Positions 1 through 8,077 of a DNA stretch of 9,031 bases are shown here, piece after piece. A program made the translations under genes and the position numbers. A model generated the notes under the pieces. The model was given only the letters and a program-made list of their open reading frames with translations, was not told the origin of the DNA and did not search any database. Origin of the DNA: Planctomycetota bacterium (GTDB lineage: Bacteria; Planctomycetota; Phycisphaerae; WQYP01); contig JAMDCX010000024.1 in NCBI GenBank assembly GCA_023489375.1, positions 1 to 9,031 on the forward strand, read 5' to 3'. The number at the start of each line of letters is the position of its first letter. Within the stretch, counting starts at the first letter, position 1.

Positions 1-370
1 TGGCCACCAATTGTTTTCGCGTTGCGGCTACCAGAATGTCATAGGCCCGCTGAGACTGATTCCGTCCGTTCCACGGCAGCACCCAGCTTAGTCTCGGACG
101 CGCCGAGTTAATCGCCAGAGGGTTGGGACGCAGTTGCGTTTCCAATCTGATTGGAGCGGCTATTGTTCGACATGGTTCCGCAATTGAACTCGGTTGATTC
201 CAAACCGCCGCAAGCAAACCAAATATCGCGGCTATTACCCAAACATCGAGCCTGGCATCTGTAACAGCCCAGTTGGAACAACGCGGTCGACCAGTAATAT
301 CTTTCGCCTCTGGCTGTGATGGCACTGACGAGTCAGCCCATTCACCGAACTTCCGATTTTGCTGTAACAT
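1..370 (-). CDS. alpha-L-rhamnosidase (GH78), N-terminal part, cut by window edge
   Basis: The first 123 codons of a gene that runs off the left edge. It is recognised by its start domain: residues 76-96 include LRPNPLAINSARPRLSW, followed by QRAYDILVAAT. This is the pattern that opens GH78 alpha-L-rhamnosidases (a fibronectin/Ig-like domain; compare LRCDWRRKPLGV and AYEIQVAAS in the neighbour upstream). The family hydrolyses terminal alpha-L-rhamnose from polysaccharides and glycosides. The catalytic domain lies outside the window, so activity is inferred. The ATG at 370 is the only in-frame ATG after two adjacent stops; a GAGGA sits 9 bases before it. A hydrophobic segment at residues 45-57 follows about 44 mostly polar residues, an unusually long n-region for a signal peptide, so it may be a membrane anchor. 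It lies 94 bases after the preceding rhamnosidase gene and is probably co-transcribed with it. Confidence 0.85.
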   Translation of the reverse strand, partial: MLQQNRKFGEWADSSVPSQPEAKDITGRPRCSNWAVTDARLDVWVIAAIFGLLAAVWNQPSSIAEPCRTIAAPIRLETQLRPNPLAINSARPRLSWVLPWNGRNQSQRAYDILVAATRKQLVA

Positions 371-402
371 ACGATAGCATCCTCATTAAAAAATTGCGTT
401 AT

Positions 403-417
403 CGGGACAATGCCCCG
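403..417 (-). other. small GC-rich hairpin between the two rhamnosidase genes
   Basis: On the minus-strand RNA this reads CGGGGC-AUU-GUCCCG, a 6-bp stem (one G-U pair) with a 3-base loop. It lies in the 94-base gap after the stop at 465 and before the start at 370. A run of six U (393-388) begins 9 bases after the stem, too far for a classical intrinsic terminator. It could be a weak terminator, an RNA processing or stabilising element, or chance. Confidence 0.25.
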
Positions 418-464
418 GTGGGATGACATTATTATATTGCAGTGAGCTGCCATGCCGTCCTTTT

Positions 465-3400
465 TTATTCAAGACCGTGCGGTGCATAGACAAACCGATA
501 GCTACCAGGCCCCAGATGCACCCAAGTCACATTTTTGCGGAACGCCAAATGCGGTAACGCCGGAGGTTTGGCCTTTATCCCACCAAAGGGCTGACCATTA
601 CATGTCACCTTCGCAGCACGGGTACCCGGCAAGGCCATCATGGCCGAACTGGCTGGAGGAATGGTCACATTCAACTCCAACTGTTTTCCGTGCCAGCGCC
701 AACCGCTTTTTATTTGACCGAATCGGCTGTTATATTTGGCCCAAGCCCATGGCAAAGTTTTAACCGGATGGGGATTGATGATGATGGTGCGAAATCCAGG
801 GGAACGCCAATCCGGCTCGATACCTGCCAAATCGTTATAAAACCAACCTAGAATATCCCCAAACATGATGTGATTCATGGATCCGGGATGTAATCCCCAT
901 CCTTCCCACAATGTGGTCGCACCATGCAATATCCATTGGCCATAGCTGGGATAAGTCGTTTGTGTGGCAATACGATAGGCCAAGGCGGTATGGTTATAGC
1001 GGCTTAACACGCGAAAGAGACACCTTTCTCCTAAAATACCAACATCTAAATGGTTGTTATGTTTATGAATATCTGCCACCAACTGGTCCACCACATCCGC
1101 CTGTCGATTTTTCGGAACCAATCCATAGTATAACGGCATGCAAAGGGCGGTCTGATCTCCATTGCTGTAGAGTCCATTGCCTCTATAGAACTTGGCATTA
1201 ACCGCCGCCTTGATCGCCGCCGCATCCTCCTGGAACCTCCTTGCGTCTGTGGTTTTTCCCAATATTCTGGCAAAACGTGCTAACAAAACCGCATCACGGT
1301 AAAGGATACAGGTGGATGTGAATGACACCGGCGGACGCGACGTGCTGGGACTGGCCCATTCACCAACGCCACAAGAATTAGGTAATATCCAATTTTTGGT
1401 GTGCCCCAAAGTGTATAAAAAGTATTTTCTTATCCCTTGATAATGCGACTCTAACATTTCGCCGTCACCCTGATACAGATATTGATACCAGGTGACAAAC
1501 TCGTATGCCGTATCCCAGTCCACTGCATCTCCCTGACCCCAACCATTGGACGTTGGAATAATCACCGCCAGCGAGCCATTGGCCGTTTGATCATCTCGAA
1601 AATCGTTTAGCCACATAGCATAGCCAAGTTGATTATTATAGGTAAACATTCCCTGTACTGCTGCCAACCATGTGTCCCCGGTCCAACCATTTTTTTCGCG
1701 GGTGGGGCAGTCGGTCGGACGGCCGACAAAGTTGGAGCAATAGGATCGGTTGGTCGCATCGGCAATGGCATTGATTAAAGGGTTGGCACTCCAAAATTCG
1801 CCGGCGCGGTGAAATGGTGTGTAAATAAAATCCGCTGTGGCACGAATAATATCACGACGTGACTGTAACCCGTTGATTTGTACATATTGAAAGCCGTTGT
1901 ATGTAAATTGCGGGTGGTAAGTAAAGGAATTGCCCCTGATGGGAATATATGTATCTGTTTGAAATGAACCTGTGAAAACCAATCCTTTGATAGTGGATTG
2001 ATTCACAAGGCCGTTGGGGTATAACCGCTCGCCATATTTCATCACCACCGGCACGCCTGGCCTGCCACGTGCGGTTAATGTCATCCACCCCGACATGTTC
2101 TGCGGAAATTTAACTACGAATACGTGCGGTTCAGGCTCTGAAATGGAAAGCGGAGCCATCTGCTGCATCACCCGGCACGAAGGCATTAGCTGCGCCGTAA
2201 GCCGCCCTGCCGGGGCCTTGGCTACCGCCGCGTGCGGGTAATTGGCAAACTCTCTTTGCGGGTTATTCCAACCATCAATTTCCAGCGCCGCATCGTAAAC
2301 TTCACCGTTGTATACGCCGTCCGCCAGGCGCGGGCCGGCGGCGGCTTGCCATGTGTTGTTGGTGGCCAGCCAGGTTGATTTACCGCCAACAGTCCGCATC
2401 AGCAGATTCATACGCACTCTTGGCCACGCCCGCCATGGGGCTTTGTTCCAATTCCATGCGTCGTCCTCCATCACGTTGAACCAGCCATTGCCCAACGAAA
2501 TAGACATAACGTTGCGATGCCCCTTGCGTAAAAGCCGCGTCACATCAAAGGCCTGATAGGGAACAGTCTTGGAATAATCGTAAAGGGTGGATTCCAATTC
2601 GCCGTGGCCGACTTTATGACCATTGATCAGTACCTTCCAGAAGCCCAGCCCCGCCATGTACAAATAGGCATGATTCGTATGTGCCGGGACATGGAACAGT
2701 TTGCGAAATATCGGGCAAGGTTCGTTTTGTCTCCATTTTGGCCGCATCATACGAGGGGCGATTCGGCCCCACGGCCCGCGGCCCCAGGGAGCCACCACCG
2801 TCACTTTGTTTTGTCGTGGCACTCCGGATATCCATTTCGCGCCCGTGGAAGTGGAAATCCCCGACCACTTGGCATTCGTTACAACGTGCCTGCTGAAATT
2901 ATTGTTTCCGCGGATATAAAGCTTGGCTATCAAGCCTGAAGGATTTGGCGCTGCACCCTGGTTCTGCAACAACACATCGATTTTATTGAGCCCGCCGCGC
3001 AAATCCCGATCCACCTCCAGCACCGCTGGTGTAGACCAAGGTGCGGAAAAATGGGGAAGTATAACATGGCCATTAATGGCCACCTTACATACATTATCAC
3101 CCGCAATAACCAAAAAACACCGCGAGAACTCCACTTCATGTGGAAGCGAGAAAGTCCGGCTGAACATGTATAGCCCAACCGGCGCAATAACAGATCCCGG
3201 CCTGGCCGCTCCTACGGGTAGTATCCAAGCCGCATGGTTGAAGCTTACAGGTTCCGGTAATTGCGCAAGCTTGAGCGGGAGCGGAATACCATAATGGGCA
3301 TTGAACCCATCGGTGTAAAATGGATTGGTGATACGTGGATAATAACTAATCCAATGTCCCCGCCAATCGGCGGTCTTTAGCGGCCCGGTCATCCAGCTTG

Positions 3401-3893
3401 CCGGCCGACTCCATCGGGATTTCCAATTTCCATTGCCCCAAACCCGCACCCGCCAATAATACCAGGTGAATGGTTTAAACGATGGTCCGCTATACTGCGG
3501 AAGGAAAGACCTTCTAACGGCTATTTTCCCGGAATCCCAAATAAACGGACTTCTTAGCAAGTCTCCGGTTGATGCGGCTACCTGAATTTCGTATGCAACA
3601 ATGCGGCGAAGCGCCGCCCGTTGCGGAGAACTCCAGGTCAGCAACGGGTGCGGAGCCTGCACCCCCAGCGGCTTTCTTCGCCAGTCACAACGCAGGAGAA
3701 AGGGCGATTTGGTTGATGCTGATCGAAACCGATCCGACAATCCTGGCTTGATCTGATCCGCTGCAGGAATTTGCGAGCCAATTTCGGTCTTTGCGGCTCC
3801 AGATATCGCAGCGACTGCGTGGTTGATTCCAGCGGTGGCTGCCACAGTGGCGAAGACAAGGAAGATTTGACGATGGATTACGGCTTTCAGCAT
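465..3893 (-). CDS. secreted alpha-L-rhamnosidase, glycoside hydrolase family 78
   Basis: An exported inverting hydrolase of 1142 residues that removes non-reducing alpha-L-rhamnose. Residues 1-29 form a Sec signal peptide (hydrophobic core, end HAVAA). An Ig/fibronectin-like domain follows at about 61-170. A beta-sandwich at about 236-330 is repeated at about 394-560, where it matches the usual rhamnosidase N domain (LYMAGLGFWKVLINGHKVG). The next beta domain spans about 585-690 (QNMSGW, FTYNGFQYVQING). The (alpha/alpha)6 catalytic domain is at about 695-1040 and the C-terminal beta domain at about 1041-1130. In DCPTREKNGWTGD, D728, E733 and D740 have the same spacing as D567, E572 and D579 of Bacillus RhaB; E733 is the expected general acid. 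E997 in TTLWEGW is the expected general base. All key residues are present, so it should be active. The ATG at 3893 has AAGGA 7 bases upstream. The gene follows the six-hairpin gene by 98 bases. The natural substrate is not visible from sequence. Confidence 0.96.
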   Translation of the reverse strand: MLKAVIHRQIFLVFATVAATAGINHAVAAISGAAKTEIGSQIPAADQIKPGLSDRFRSASTKSPFLLRCDWRRKPLGVQAPHPLLTWSSPQRAALRRIVAYEIQVAASTGDLLRSPFIWDSGKIAVRRSFLPQYSGPSFKPFTWYYWRVRVWGNGNWKSRWSRPASWMTGPLKTADWRGHWISYYPRITNPFYTDGFNAHYGIPLPLKLAQLPEPVSFNHAAWILPVGAARPGSVIAPVGLYMFSRTFSLPHEVEFSRCFLVIAGDNVCKVAINGHVILPHFSAPWSTPAVLEVDRDLRGGLNKIDVLLQNQGAAPNPSGLIAKLYIRGNNNFSRHVVTNAKWSGISTSTGAKWISGVPRQNKVTVVAPWGRGPWGRIAPRMMRPKWRQNEPCPIFRKLFHVPAHTNHAYLYMAGLGFWKVLINGHKVGHGELESTLYDYSKTVPYQAFDVTRLLRKGHRNVMSISLGNGWFNVMEDDAWNWNKAPWRAWPRVRMNLLMRTVGGKSTWLATNNTWQAAAGPRLADGVYNGEVYDAALEIDGWNNPQREFANYPHAAVAKAPAGRLTAQLMPSCRVMQQMAPLSISEPEPHVFVVKFPQNMSGWMTLTARGRPGVPVVMKYGERLYPNGLVNQSTIKGLVFTGSFQTDTYIPIRGNSFTYHPQFTYNGFQYVQINGLQSRRDIIRATADFIYTPFHRAGEFWSANPLINAIADATNRSYCSNFVGRPTDCPTREKNGWTGDTWLAAVQGMFTYNNQLGYAMWLNDFRDDQTANGSLAVIIPTSNGWGQGDAVDWDTAYEFVTWYQYLYQGDGEMLESHYQGIRKYFLYTLGHTKNWILPNSCGVGEWASPSTSRPPVSFTSTCILYRDAVLLARFARILGKTTDARRFQEDAAAIKAAVNAKFYRGNGLYSNGDQTALCMPLYYGLVPKNRQADVVDQLVADIHKHNNHLDVGILGERCLFRVLSRYNHTALAYRIATQTTYPSYGQWILHGATTLWEGWGLHPGSMNHIMFGDILGWFYNDLAGIEPDWRSPGFRTIIINPHPVKTLPWAWAKYNSRFGQIKSGWRWHGKQLELNVTIPPASSAMMALPGTRAAKVTCNGQPFGGIKAKPPALPHLAFRKNVTWVHLGPGSYRFVYAPHGLE

Positions 3894-3926
3894 CTACTAT
3901 TCCTTTCGGGCTTAATGCGCGGGACC

Positions 3927-3950
3927 AAGCGGCATCGTGTTGATCCGCTT
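3927..3950 (-). other. intergenic hairpin before the GH78 gene
   Basis: AAGCGG (3927-3932) pairs with CCGCTT (3945-3950), and the stem extends inward by ATC/GAT past one bulged base, giving nine pairs and a 5-base loop. It lies in the 98-base gap between the stop at 3992 and the start at 3893, about 34 bases upstream of that start. No T run follows on either strand, so it is not a typical terminator. A role in mRNA processing or differential expression within the unit is possible but unproven. Confidence 0.35.
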
Positions 3951-3991
3951 AGCATTGTATATCGTGCCGGAAATAATCATACGTTTTCTAT

Positions 3992-6886
3992 TCACTGGAA
4001 ATTCTCCACGATCCGCCCCATAAAAGGCAGGCCTAATTTCACTTTTTTACCTTTCAGCGGCGACCATGATTCCAGAGAGTAGCCGTGATCGTCCAGCCGA
4101 ATGCCATAGTGTCCTGTAAATATTGCCGTCATCGCCTGCCAATCCTCCGGCAAATACCCTTCCCCCATTGCATGTGCTCCGCTCCAGAGATAAAATGCAC
4201 TACCTACGGGATTACGCCGAGGCCATTGGGCTGAGACCTGAACGCCGGCGTTAAACGTCCCTTTTTCAAATGATGCCACCAGCGGCCACAAAAGTCTTTC
4301 GGCTTCATTCCTCCTTCCGAGCTTATAAAAGGACTGGATGACATAATAAACAAAGGTGGGGCAGACTCCGCCGTTCATATACTGTTGCCAGGTGTTGGTT
4401 CCGGATGGATTTGTCGGGGCGCCACTGGTATGCGGAATGTAATCCGCAGGACGAATGGGAATCAGATTGGTAGGCAACCCAAACTCATAGGATTGAAATT
4501 GGTCTTTTTTTATTTGAGCCAGCAGTCGATCCAGAATCGCGTTGGCCTCCTTATCAGGTACCAACCCCTGGTAGATTGCAAAGCCATTGACCCAAGGGAA
4601 CATGTAATCATGAAGTTGCCCCTTTTCATCACGCCAGCCAGCCAGCACTCCGGTGGCCGGATTGAAGAAAGTTTTCATATAAATATGTTCAATGCGGTCC
4701 GCGATACGCGTGTAGTGTTCCGCCATTGCCGGACGTCCGGCAAGATTTTCTAATTCCGCCAAGCAGCGGAATGCCCGGTAATTGGCGGCGTTGGAATAGG
4801 CGTCGGCGCCGTGGATGTTATAGCAATCGAACCACATGCCTTTCCCATGATCCGCAAGTCCATCGCCATTGGTATCCAAGGATTCAATCTCACCGGCGAT
4901 GCATTCCAGCGCATATAGACTTTTACCAAGCTCCTGCATGCCGCCTATGGTACGTATCACGTACCAAGCGCAGATAATCAGATAAGCTGGCGTTTCCCGC
5001 GACGATTGCCAATTACCACGGGCGGCGTAAACATTTCGCGGCGGCATAAAATACCCCGGCGATCCGTTGAAATAGCGATGCACCGACGCCCGCACCAATT
5101 CCATCGCCGAGATGCCCGCCTTCAGCGGCGGCGAGAACGCCGCCATCTCCGCATAAAATAGCATGGATAATCCGCAGTTCACGCTGACCACGCTGTTGCT
5201 GATGATACCGGTATCCGGTCGCCATTGTGTCAGGTTCAGTGCCCAGGCTGGCAGCCGACGCAGCCGTGAATCGGATGCGGTCAGGTCCGGAAACGGACGG
5301 ATGGTTTCAATGGCAAAATGCAGCACTTCCCGCCAAACGCCGGCATTTAATTCACATAGACGATCTGGGCGAGCAGGTATTTGTGGCGCGATTTCAACAT
5401 GGTAATCCAACGCCGGAAAAATTCCCGCCGGTGTGCGATAAAAACAGGTTTCCTTATTGCTGCTGGTGATAAATGCCGTGCCAAAATCCGGGGCATGCAG
5501 GTAGCACGGCGTGGATACAAAATTGAACACTTTCTCCGGGTGGCAGATGAAGGTTGTGGGGGTCTGATTGGGGGCAAAGTCGAAGCGGAACACGCCGCCG
5601 TGCATGGCGGTCCTGCGGTCCGCACGCACCGTGAGTTCTAGATCAAAATCCCTTTCTCCCGCCTTGATCGCCAAGCGTAAAGCCACTCCCGGCGCCACGT
5701 CCACCGGTGTGTACTGAAATACGTTGCCCATACGCGCTAACCGCCCGTTACCGATTGCCATCACCGAATGTTCCACTCTTTTCAAGTGCGGAAATCCACC
5801 GGATCCACGCAAGAAGTTAACACCTAGATTCCCTTCGCCCATGCTGTCCCACGCCAGAAAGTTAATCCGTGGGACGGATTTATCGAGTTGAATTCTGTAC
5901 CATCGTGTGCGAATATCCAGCATTCGATCATCATCGTAAACGTGGGCTACAGAGGATGCGTCCGCATGAAGGGCTGAAGTCGGCATGGACGCACCCGTGG
6001 CAGTTTGTTTCGGCAGATCGGAATTGGTAACCACCGGTGCATTATCACCATACACTTCAATTTCAGAAAGTTGTACCCAGTGCGACTGTGGTGTCTCCGG
6101 GGCGGTGCTGCGTAAGACCAGCAAACGAAAATTAGTCGTGTCCACCGGCTCGAAATCCACAGTGTAAGAAAATGTGGTTGGATCAAAGCGAACGTTGTTC
6201 GCATGGAACAATTCATCGAATGTTGCGCCGGCGTCGTCAGATATCTGGCCCGCAAATTCCACCGGCTGAAGCGTCATTTCCCCGGCGTAGAGCACAACAC
6301 GATTGATGCGCCTATAACCGGAAAATCCTATCCATATCCAAGCAGGCAGATGATGATACGGATCCGAAGTCCAACAGAGGAAACTGGGATTGCCGCCTGG
6401 CCGGAATTTTTGGCCATCGTTGAGCCGGTTTGTGCTGTCCCTGCCGCTAAGCACCGCCGAGCGCGAGGTGCTGGTTTCGATCCTTACACCCGGTTCCCGA
6501 TGAAAGGCCACATTGCGCCAACCTGTGGCCTTATAAGGGGCGGTGATGAAGTGGAATATTTCACCGTCGTGGGCAACTGCGACGTTGTCATGGCCATTGA
6601 CCGAAAACCGGACGCGCAGCGTCTTGATCACCCCGGGTGCCGGATCGCCGCCGGCGGCCATTTCCACAACTGGAAATGATGTTTTCCCGCTTTTAACCAG
6701 AGCCTGAACCAGACTGGTGACGTTACGTATACAGGCGGGATCACCAAGTTTCCCATAAACCGCATGTTGAACCACAATATCCAGCGAGCTTTTTGTGTGC
6801 CCATCAACTAGCGGAACCGAGAAGCTGCATACCGTCCCGCCAACAACCGCCGTCGCCGCAACGCGACAAAAATCCCTTCGTTTCAT
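3992..6886 (-). CDS. Tat-exported discoidin-domain protein with six-hairpin glycosidase-like domain
   Basis: A 964-residue protein. It opens MKRRDFCRVAATAVVGG, a twin-arginine signal (RRDF plus a hydrophobic stretch), so it is probably exported folded by Tat. Residues about 150-281 resemble an F5/8 type C (discoidin) carbohydrate-binding domain and end in HWVQLSEIEVYGD. A beta-rich region covers about 320-530. Residues about 545-930 look like an (alpha/alpha)6 six-hairpin glycosidase fold. Within it are a calcium-loop-like DTNGDGLADHG (671-681), WFDCYNIHGADAYSNAANYR (685-704), FFNPATGVLAGW and YMNGGVCPTFVYY. These blocks recall GH63/GH116/GH78-type barrels, but I cannot assign a family or name the catalytic acids. 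The start at 6886 is chosen because GAGGTGG ends two bases before it and it places the Tat signal at the N terminus; an in-frame ATG at 6955 would add 23 residues. Lying between a prepilin-like gene and two rhamnosidases, it probably acts on the same polysaccharide. Confidence 0.85.
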   Translation of the reverse strand: MKRRDFCRVAATAVVGGTVCSFSVPLVDGHTKSSLDIVVQHAVYGKLGDPACIRNVTSLVQALVKSGKTSFPVVEMAAGGDPAPGVIKTLRVRFSVNGHDNVAVAHDGEIFHFITAPYKATGWRNVAFHREPGVRIETSTSRSAVLSGRDSTNRLNDGQKFRPGGNPSFLCWTSDPYHHLPAWIWIGFSGYRRINRVVLYAGEMTLQPVEFAGQISDDAGATFDELFHANNVRFDPTTFSYTVDFEPVDTTNFRLLVLRSTAPETPQSHWVQLSEIEVYGDNAPVVTNSDLPKQTATGASMPTSALHADASSVAHVYDDDRMLDIRTRWYRIQLDKSVPRINFLAWDSMGEGNLGVNFLRGSGGFPHLKRVEHSVMAIGNGRLARMGNVFQYTPVDVAPGVALRLAIKAGERDFDLELTVRADRRTAMHGGVFRFDFAPNQTPTTFICHPEKVFNFVSTPCYLHAPDFGTAFITSSNKETCFYRTPAGIFPALDYHVEIAPQIPARPDRLCELNAGVWREVLHFAIETIRPFPDLTASDSRLRRLPAWALNLTQWRPDTGIISNSVVSVNCGLSMLFYAEMAAFSPPLKAGISAMELVRASVHRYFNGSPGYFMPPRNVYAARGNWQSSRETPAYLIICAWYVIRTIGGMQELGKSLYALECIAGEIESLDTNGDGLADHGKGMWFDCYNIHGADAYSNAANYRAFRCLAELENLAGRPAMAEHYTRIADRIEHIYMKTFFNPATGVLAGWRDEKGQLHDYMFPWVNGFAIYQGLVPDKEANAILDRLLAQIKKDQFQSYEFGLPTNLIPIRPADYIPHTSGAPTNPSGTNTWQQYMNGGVCPTFVYYVIQSFYKLGRRNEAERLLWPLVASFEKGTFNAGVQVSAQWPRRNPVGSAFYLWSGAHAMGEGYLPEDWQAMTAIFTGHYGIRLDDHGYSLESWSPLKGKKVKLGLPFMGRIVENFQ

Positions 6887-6888
6887 AA

Positions 6889-6895
6889 CCACCTC
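6889..6895 (-). promoter_or_regulatory. ribosome binding site deciding the start at 6886
   Basis: The minus strand reads GAGGTGG, a strong Shine-Dalgarno match two bases before the ATG at 6886, with its core at normal spacing. It supports the start that places the twin-arginine motif at residues 3-4. A competing AGGAG lies before the in-frame ATG at 6955. Confidence 0.6.
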
Positions 6896-6916
6896 ACACA
6901 TAACCACCATATTGTG

Positions 6917-6958
6917 GGGATGCACCCAGTCAAATGCAGCACCATCGCTTGGCATCCC
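6917..6958 (-). repeat. inverted repeat in the leader of the six-hairpin gene
   Basis: GGGATGC (6917-6923) and GCATCCC (6952-6958) are perfect 7-base complementary arms 28 bases apart. The arm at 6952-6958 contains the alternative ATG at 6955. If the RNA folds, that upstream start would be buried while the start at 6886 stays open. The long loop makes the structure uncertain. Confidence 0.3.
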
Positions 6959-6976
6959 TCTCCTGGTTTTATTCTT

Positions 6977-7801
6977 TCACTCCCAGAAATCCTCACCATC
7001 CAAAATAAAGTTACAGTGCAGGTGGGCGGGACTGTGCCACGAAACTGATCCATCATCCAAAAGAATATTGGATCCGTCACACCCGTCGACTCCCATATGG
7101 TTGGAAAATGGCGGAAACGGGGTATTCATGGCGTTTGCCGACCATAGGCCGTCGTAGCTCACCGTAAGGTCACTACCGATAATGGTATTGGGATTACCAT
7201 GATCGCTTTGAGTAAAGGCCCGGGCGGGGTCTACGAGATTTACGGTTGATACGGCGCTGGTCCAGGGATTGACAACCACTTCTTCGGTAGCACCCGTCCA
7301 TGGATCGACCTGCTTGCGTCCGAACCAGTACTCGTAGCCCAAATATACCGCGTACCAGGGAATCAGATTGTTCGGCTGATTCGGCGAATAATTTCCATTC
7401 TGCTGGGCATTCCAGCTTGGCGCATAGGTGCCCAGATACGAGCCGATATTCTTCGTTGAGAAAAAACCCGGCTGCGGACAATAAAATGCAGCTGGATTTT
7501 TGATGATACCAGTGCTGAACAGAAGCCCAAATCCTGATGGATAATAGTTGTTGGTCGTCGGTACCATCTGCTGGACAGTCCCAAATGGCCAATTGTTGTT
7601 GCAGGGTGGGTATTGGCCCAAGTATACATTGTTGTATTCGTTTAACCCCAGGCCGAGTTGGCGCAGATTTGAGGCGCAAGACATCCGCAGCGCTAATACC
7701 TTTGCCCGGGCCAAAGCTGGTAAGAGCAGCGCAATCAACAGTGCAATAATACTGATGACCACCAGTAATTCGATGAGGGTAAACCCATTTCTACGTTTCA
7801 T
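6977..7801 (-). CDS. prepilin-like protein, DUF1559 / H-X-DG type
   Basis: A 274-residue type II pseudopilin-like protein. The N terminus [15 protein letters not shown] is a class III prepilin signal: cleavage after G6, F7 becoming the first mature residue, and E11 the +5 glutamate. A hydrophobic helix spans residues 7-29. The following [20 protein letters not shown] helix, with a conserved Cys-Asn-Leu, is typical of the large DUF1559 family of planctomycetes and verrucomicrobia. The C-terminal block H235...[11 protein letters not shown] matches that family's closing motif, here with 14 residues between the His and the DG. Such proteins are processed by a prepilin peptidase (not in this window) and anchored or assembled in the envelope. 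Their role is not established; substrate capture or surface assembly has been suggested. AAGGAG lies 7 bases before the ATG at 7801. It is followed after 90 bases by the six-hairpin gene and is probably the first gene of the glycosidase transcription unit. Confidence 0.93.
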   Translation of the reverse strand: MKRRNGFTLIELLVVISIIALLIALLLPALARAKVLALRMSCASNLRQLGLGLNEYNNVYLGQYPPCNNNWPFGTVQQMVPTTNNYYPSGFGLLFSTGIIKNPAAFYCPQPGFFSTKNIGSYLGTYAPSWNAQQNGNYSPNQPNNLIPWYAVYLGYEYWFGRKQVDPWTGATEEVVVNPWTSAVSTVNLVDPARAFTQSDHGNPNTIIGSDLTVSYDGLWSANAMNTPFPPFSNHMGVDGCDGSNILLDDGSVSWHSPAHLHCNFILDGEDFWE

Positions 7802-7808
7802 AAAAAAA

Positions 7809-7814
7809 CTCCTT
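7809..7814 (-). promoter_or_regulatory. ribosome binding site of the prepilin-like gene
   Basis: A perfect AAGGAG on the minus strand, followed by seven T and then ATG (7801). It fixes this start, which also places the prepilin cleavage site six residues in, as expected. Confidence 0.75.
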
Positions 7815-7860
7815 GTTATGGTGTTGAGTTTCCAGTTTTCAGCCGCCCGTCGGAGAAAGA

Positions 7861-7890
7861 AGGGCCGGGAGTTTTAATTTCCCCGGCCCT
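7861..7890 (-). terminator. GC-rich hairpin, probable intrinsic terminator after the PEP-CTERM gene
   Basis: AGGGCCGGG (7861-7869) and CCCGGCCCT (7882-7890) form a perfect 9-bp stem with a 12-base A/T-rich loop. On the minus strand the stem is followed directly by TCTTTCT, pyrimidine-rich with some U. It lies about 195 bases after the stop at 8085 and 60 bases before the start at 7801. It could end the PEP-CTERM transcript, or act as a partial terminator or stabiliser in front of the prepilin-like gene. A second pairing, CGGGAG with CTCCCG, overlaps it and would exclude it. Confidence 0.55.
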
Positions 7891-7906
7891 CCCGAATATC
7901 CTCCAT

Positions 7907-8077
7907 TTATCGGCGGTTTCCTGGCTTGTACAACGCAAGCATGAAAATCGCCATCACCAAGGCGCTGACGGCCAACCCAGGGCGGGTGAGAATACTTGCG
8001 TTTCCAGACTCATATACTGGATATGACAGTAATGGCGAGGAGCGCAACAAATGCGTATGGCCGTGCTCTATTTGCAC
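7907..8077 (-). other. doubtful short ORF with one membrane segment
   Basis: The 283-base gap 7802-8084 holds no clear gene. Read from a GTG at 8077, the minus strand is open for 56 codons to a TAA at 7907-7909. The C-terminal half looks like a single membrane helix (LAVSALVMAIFMLALY) flanked by LTRPG before and KPGNRR after. There is no ATG before that helix and no convincing ribosome binding site, and the frame differs from that of the PEP-CTERM gene. It may be a tiny membrane protein, a decayed gene tail or chance. Confidence 0.2.

Noticed and set aside
388..393. A six-T run on the minus strand as a terminator after the complete GH78 gene
   Set aside because: The nearest stem ends 9 bases before it and has only six pairs, so it does not have the form of an intrinsic terminator; recorded only as a weak hairpin.
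235..453. A 72-codon minus-strand frame starting at 453
   Set aside because: It overlaps the start of the second rhamnosidase in another frame and has no family pattern; the frame beginning at 370 has clear GH78 sequence.
452..763. A 103-codon plus-strand frame
   Set aside because: It lies antisense to the C-terminal domain of the complete GH78 gene and shows no recognisable protein pattern.
6203..6679. A 158-codon plus-strand frame, the longest antisense frame
   Set aside because: It is fully antisense to the discoidin-like region of a well-supported gene, with an atypical composition and no known motif.
7194..7679. A 161-codon minus-strand frame inside the prepilin-like gene
   Set aside because: It is an alternative frame of a gene whose own frame has clear N- and C-terminal family motifs.
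6977..7801. Reading the 14-residue spacing of the H-X-DG block as a defect
   Set aside because: Spacing in this block varies among related prepilin-like proteins and the rest of the motif (N, LL, DG, V, W) is intact.
7548..7877. A plus-strand frame over the prepilin-like gene start, with a basic end
   Set aside because: It is antisense to the conserved prepilin N terminus and ribosome binding site; the basic end comes from the purine-rich hairpin region.
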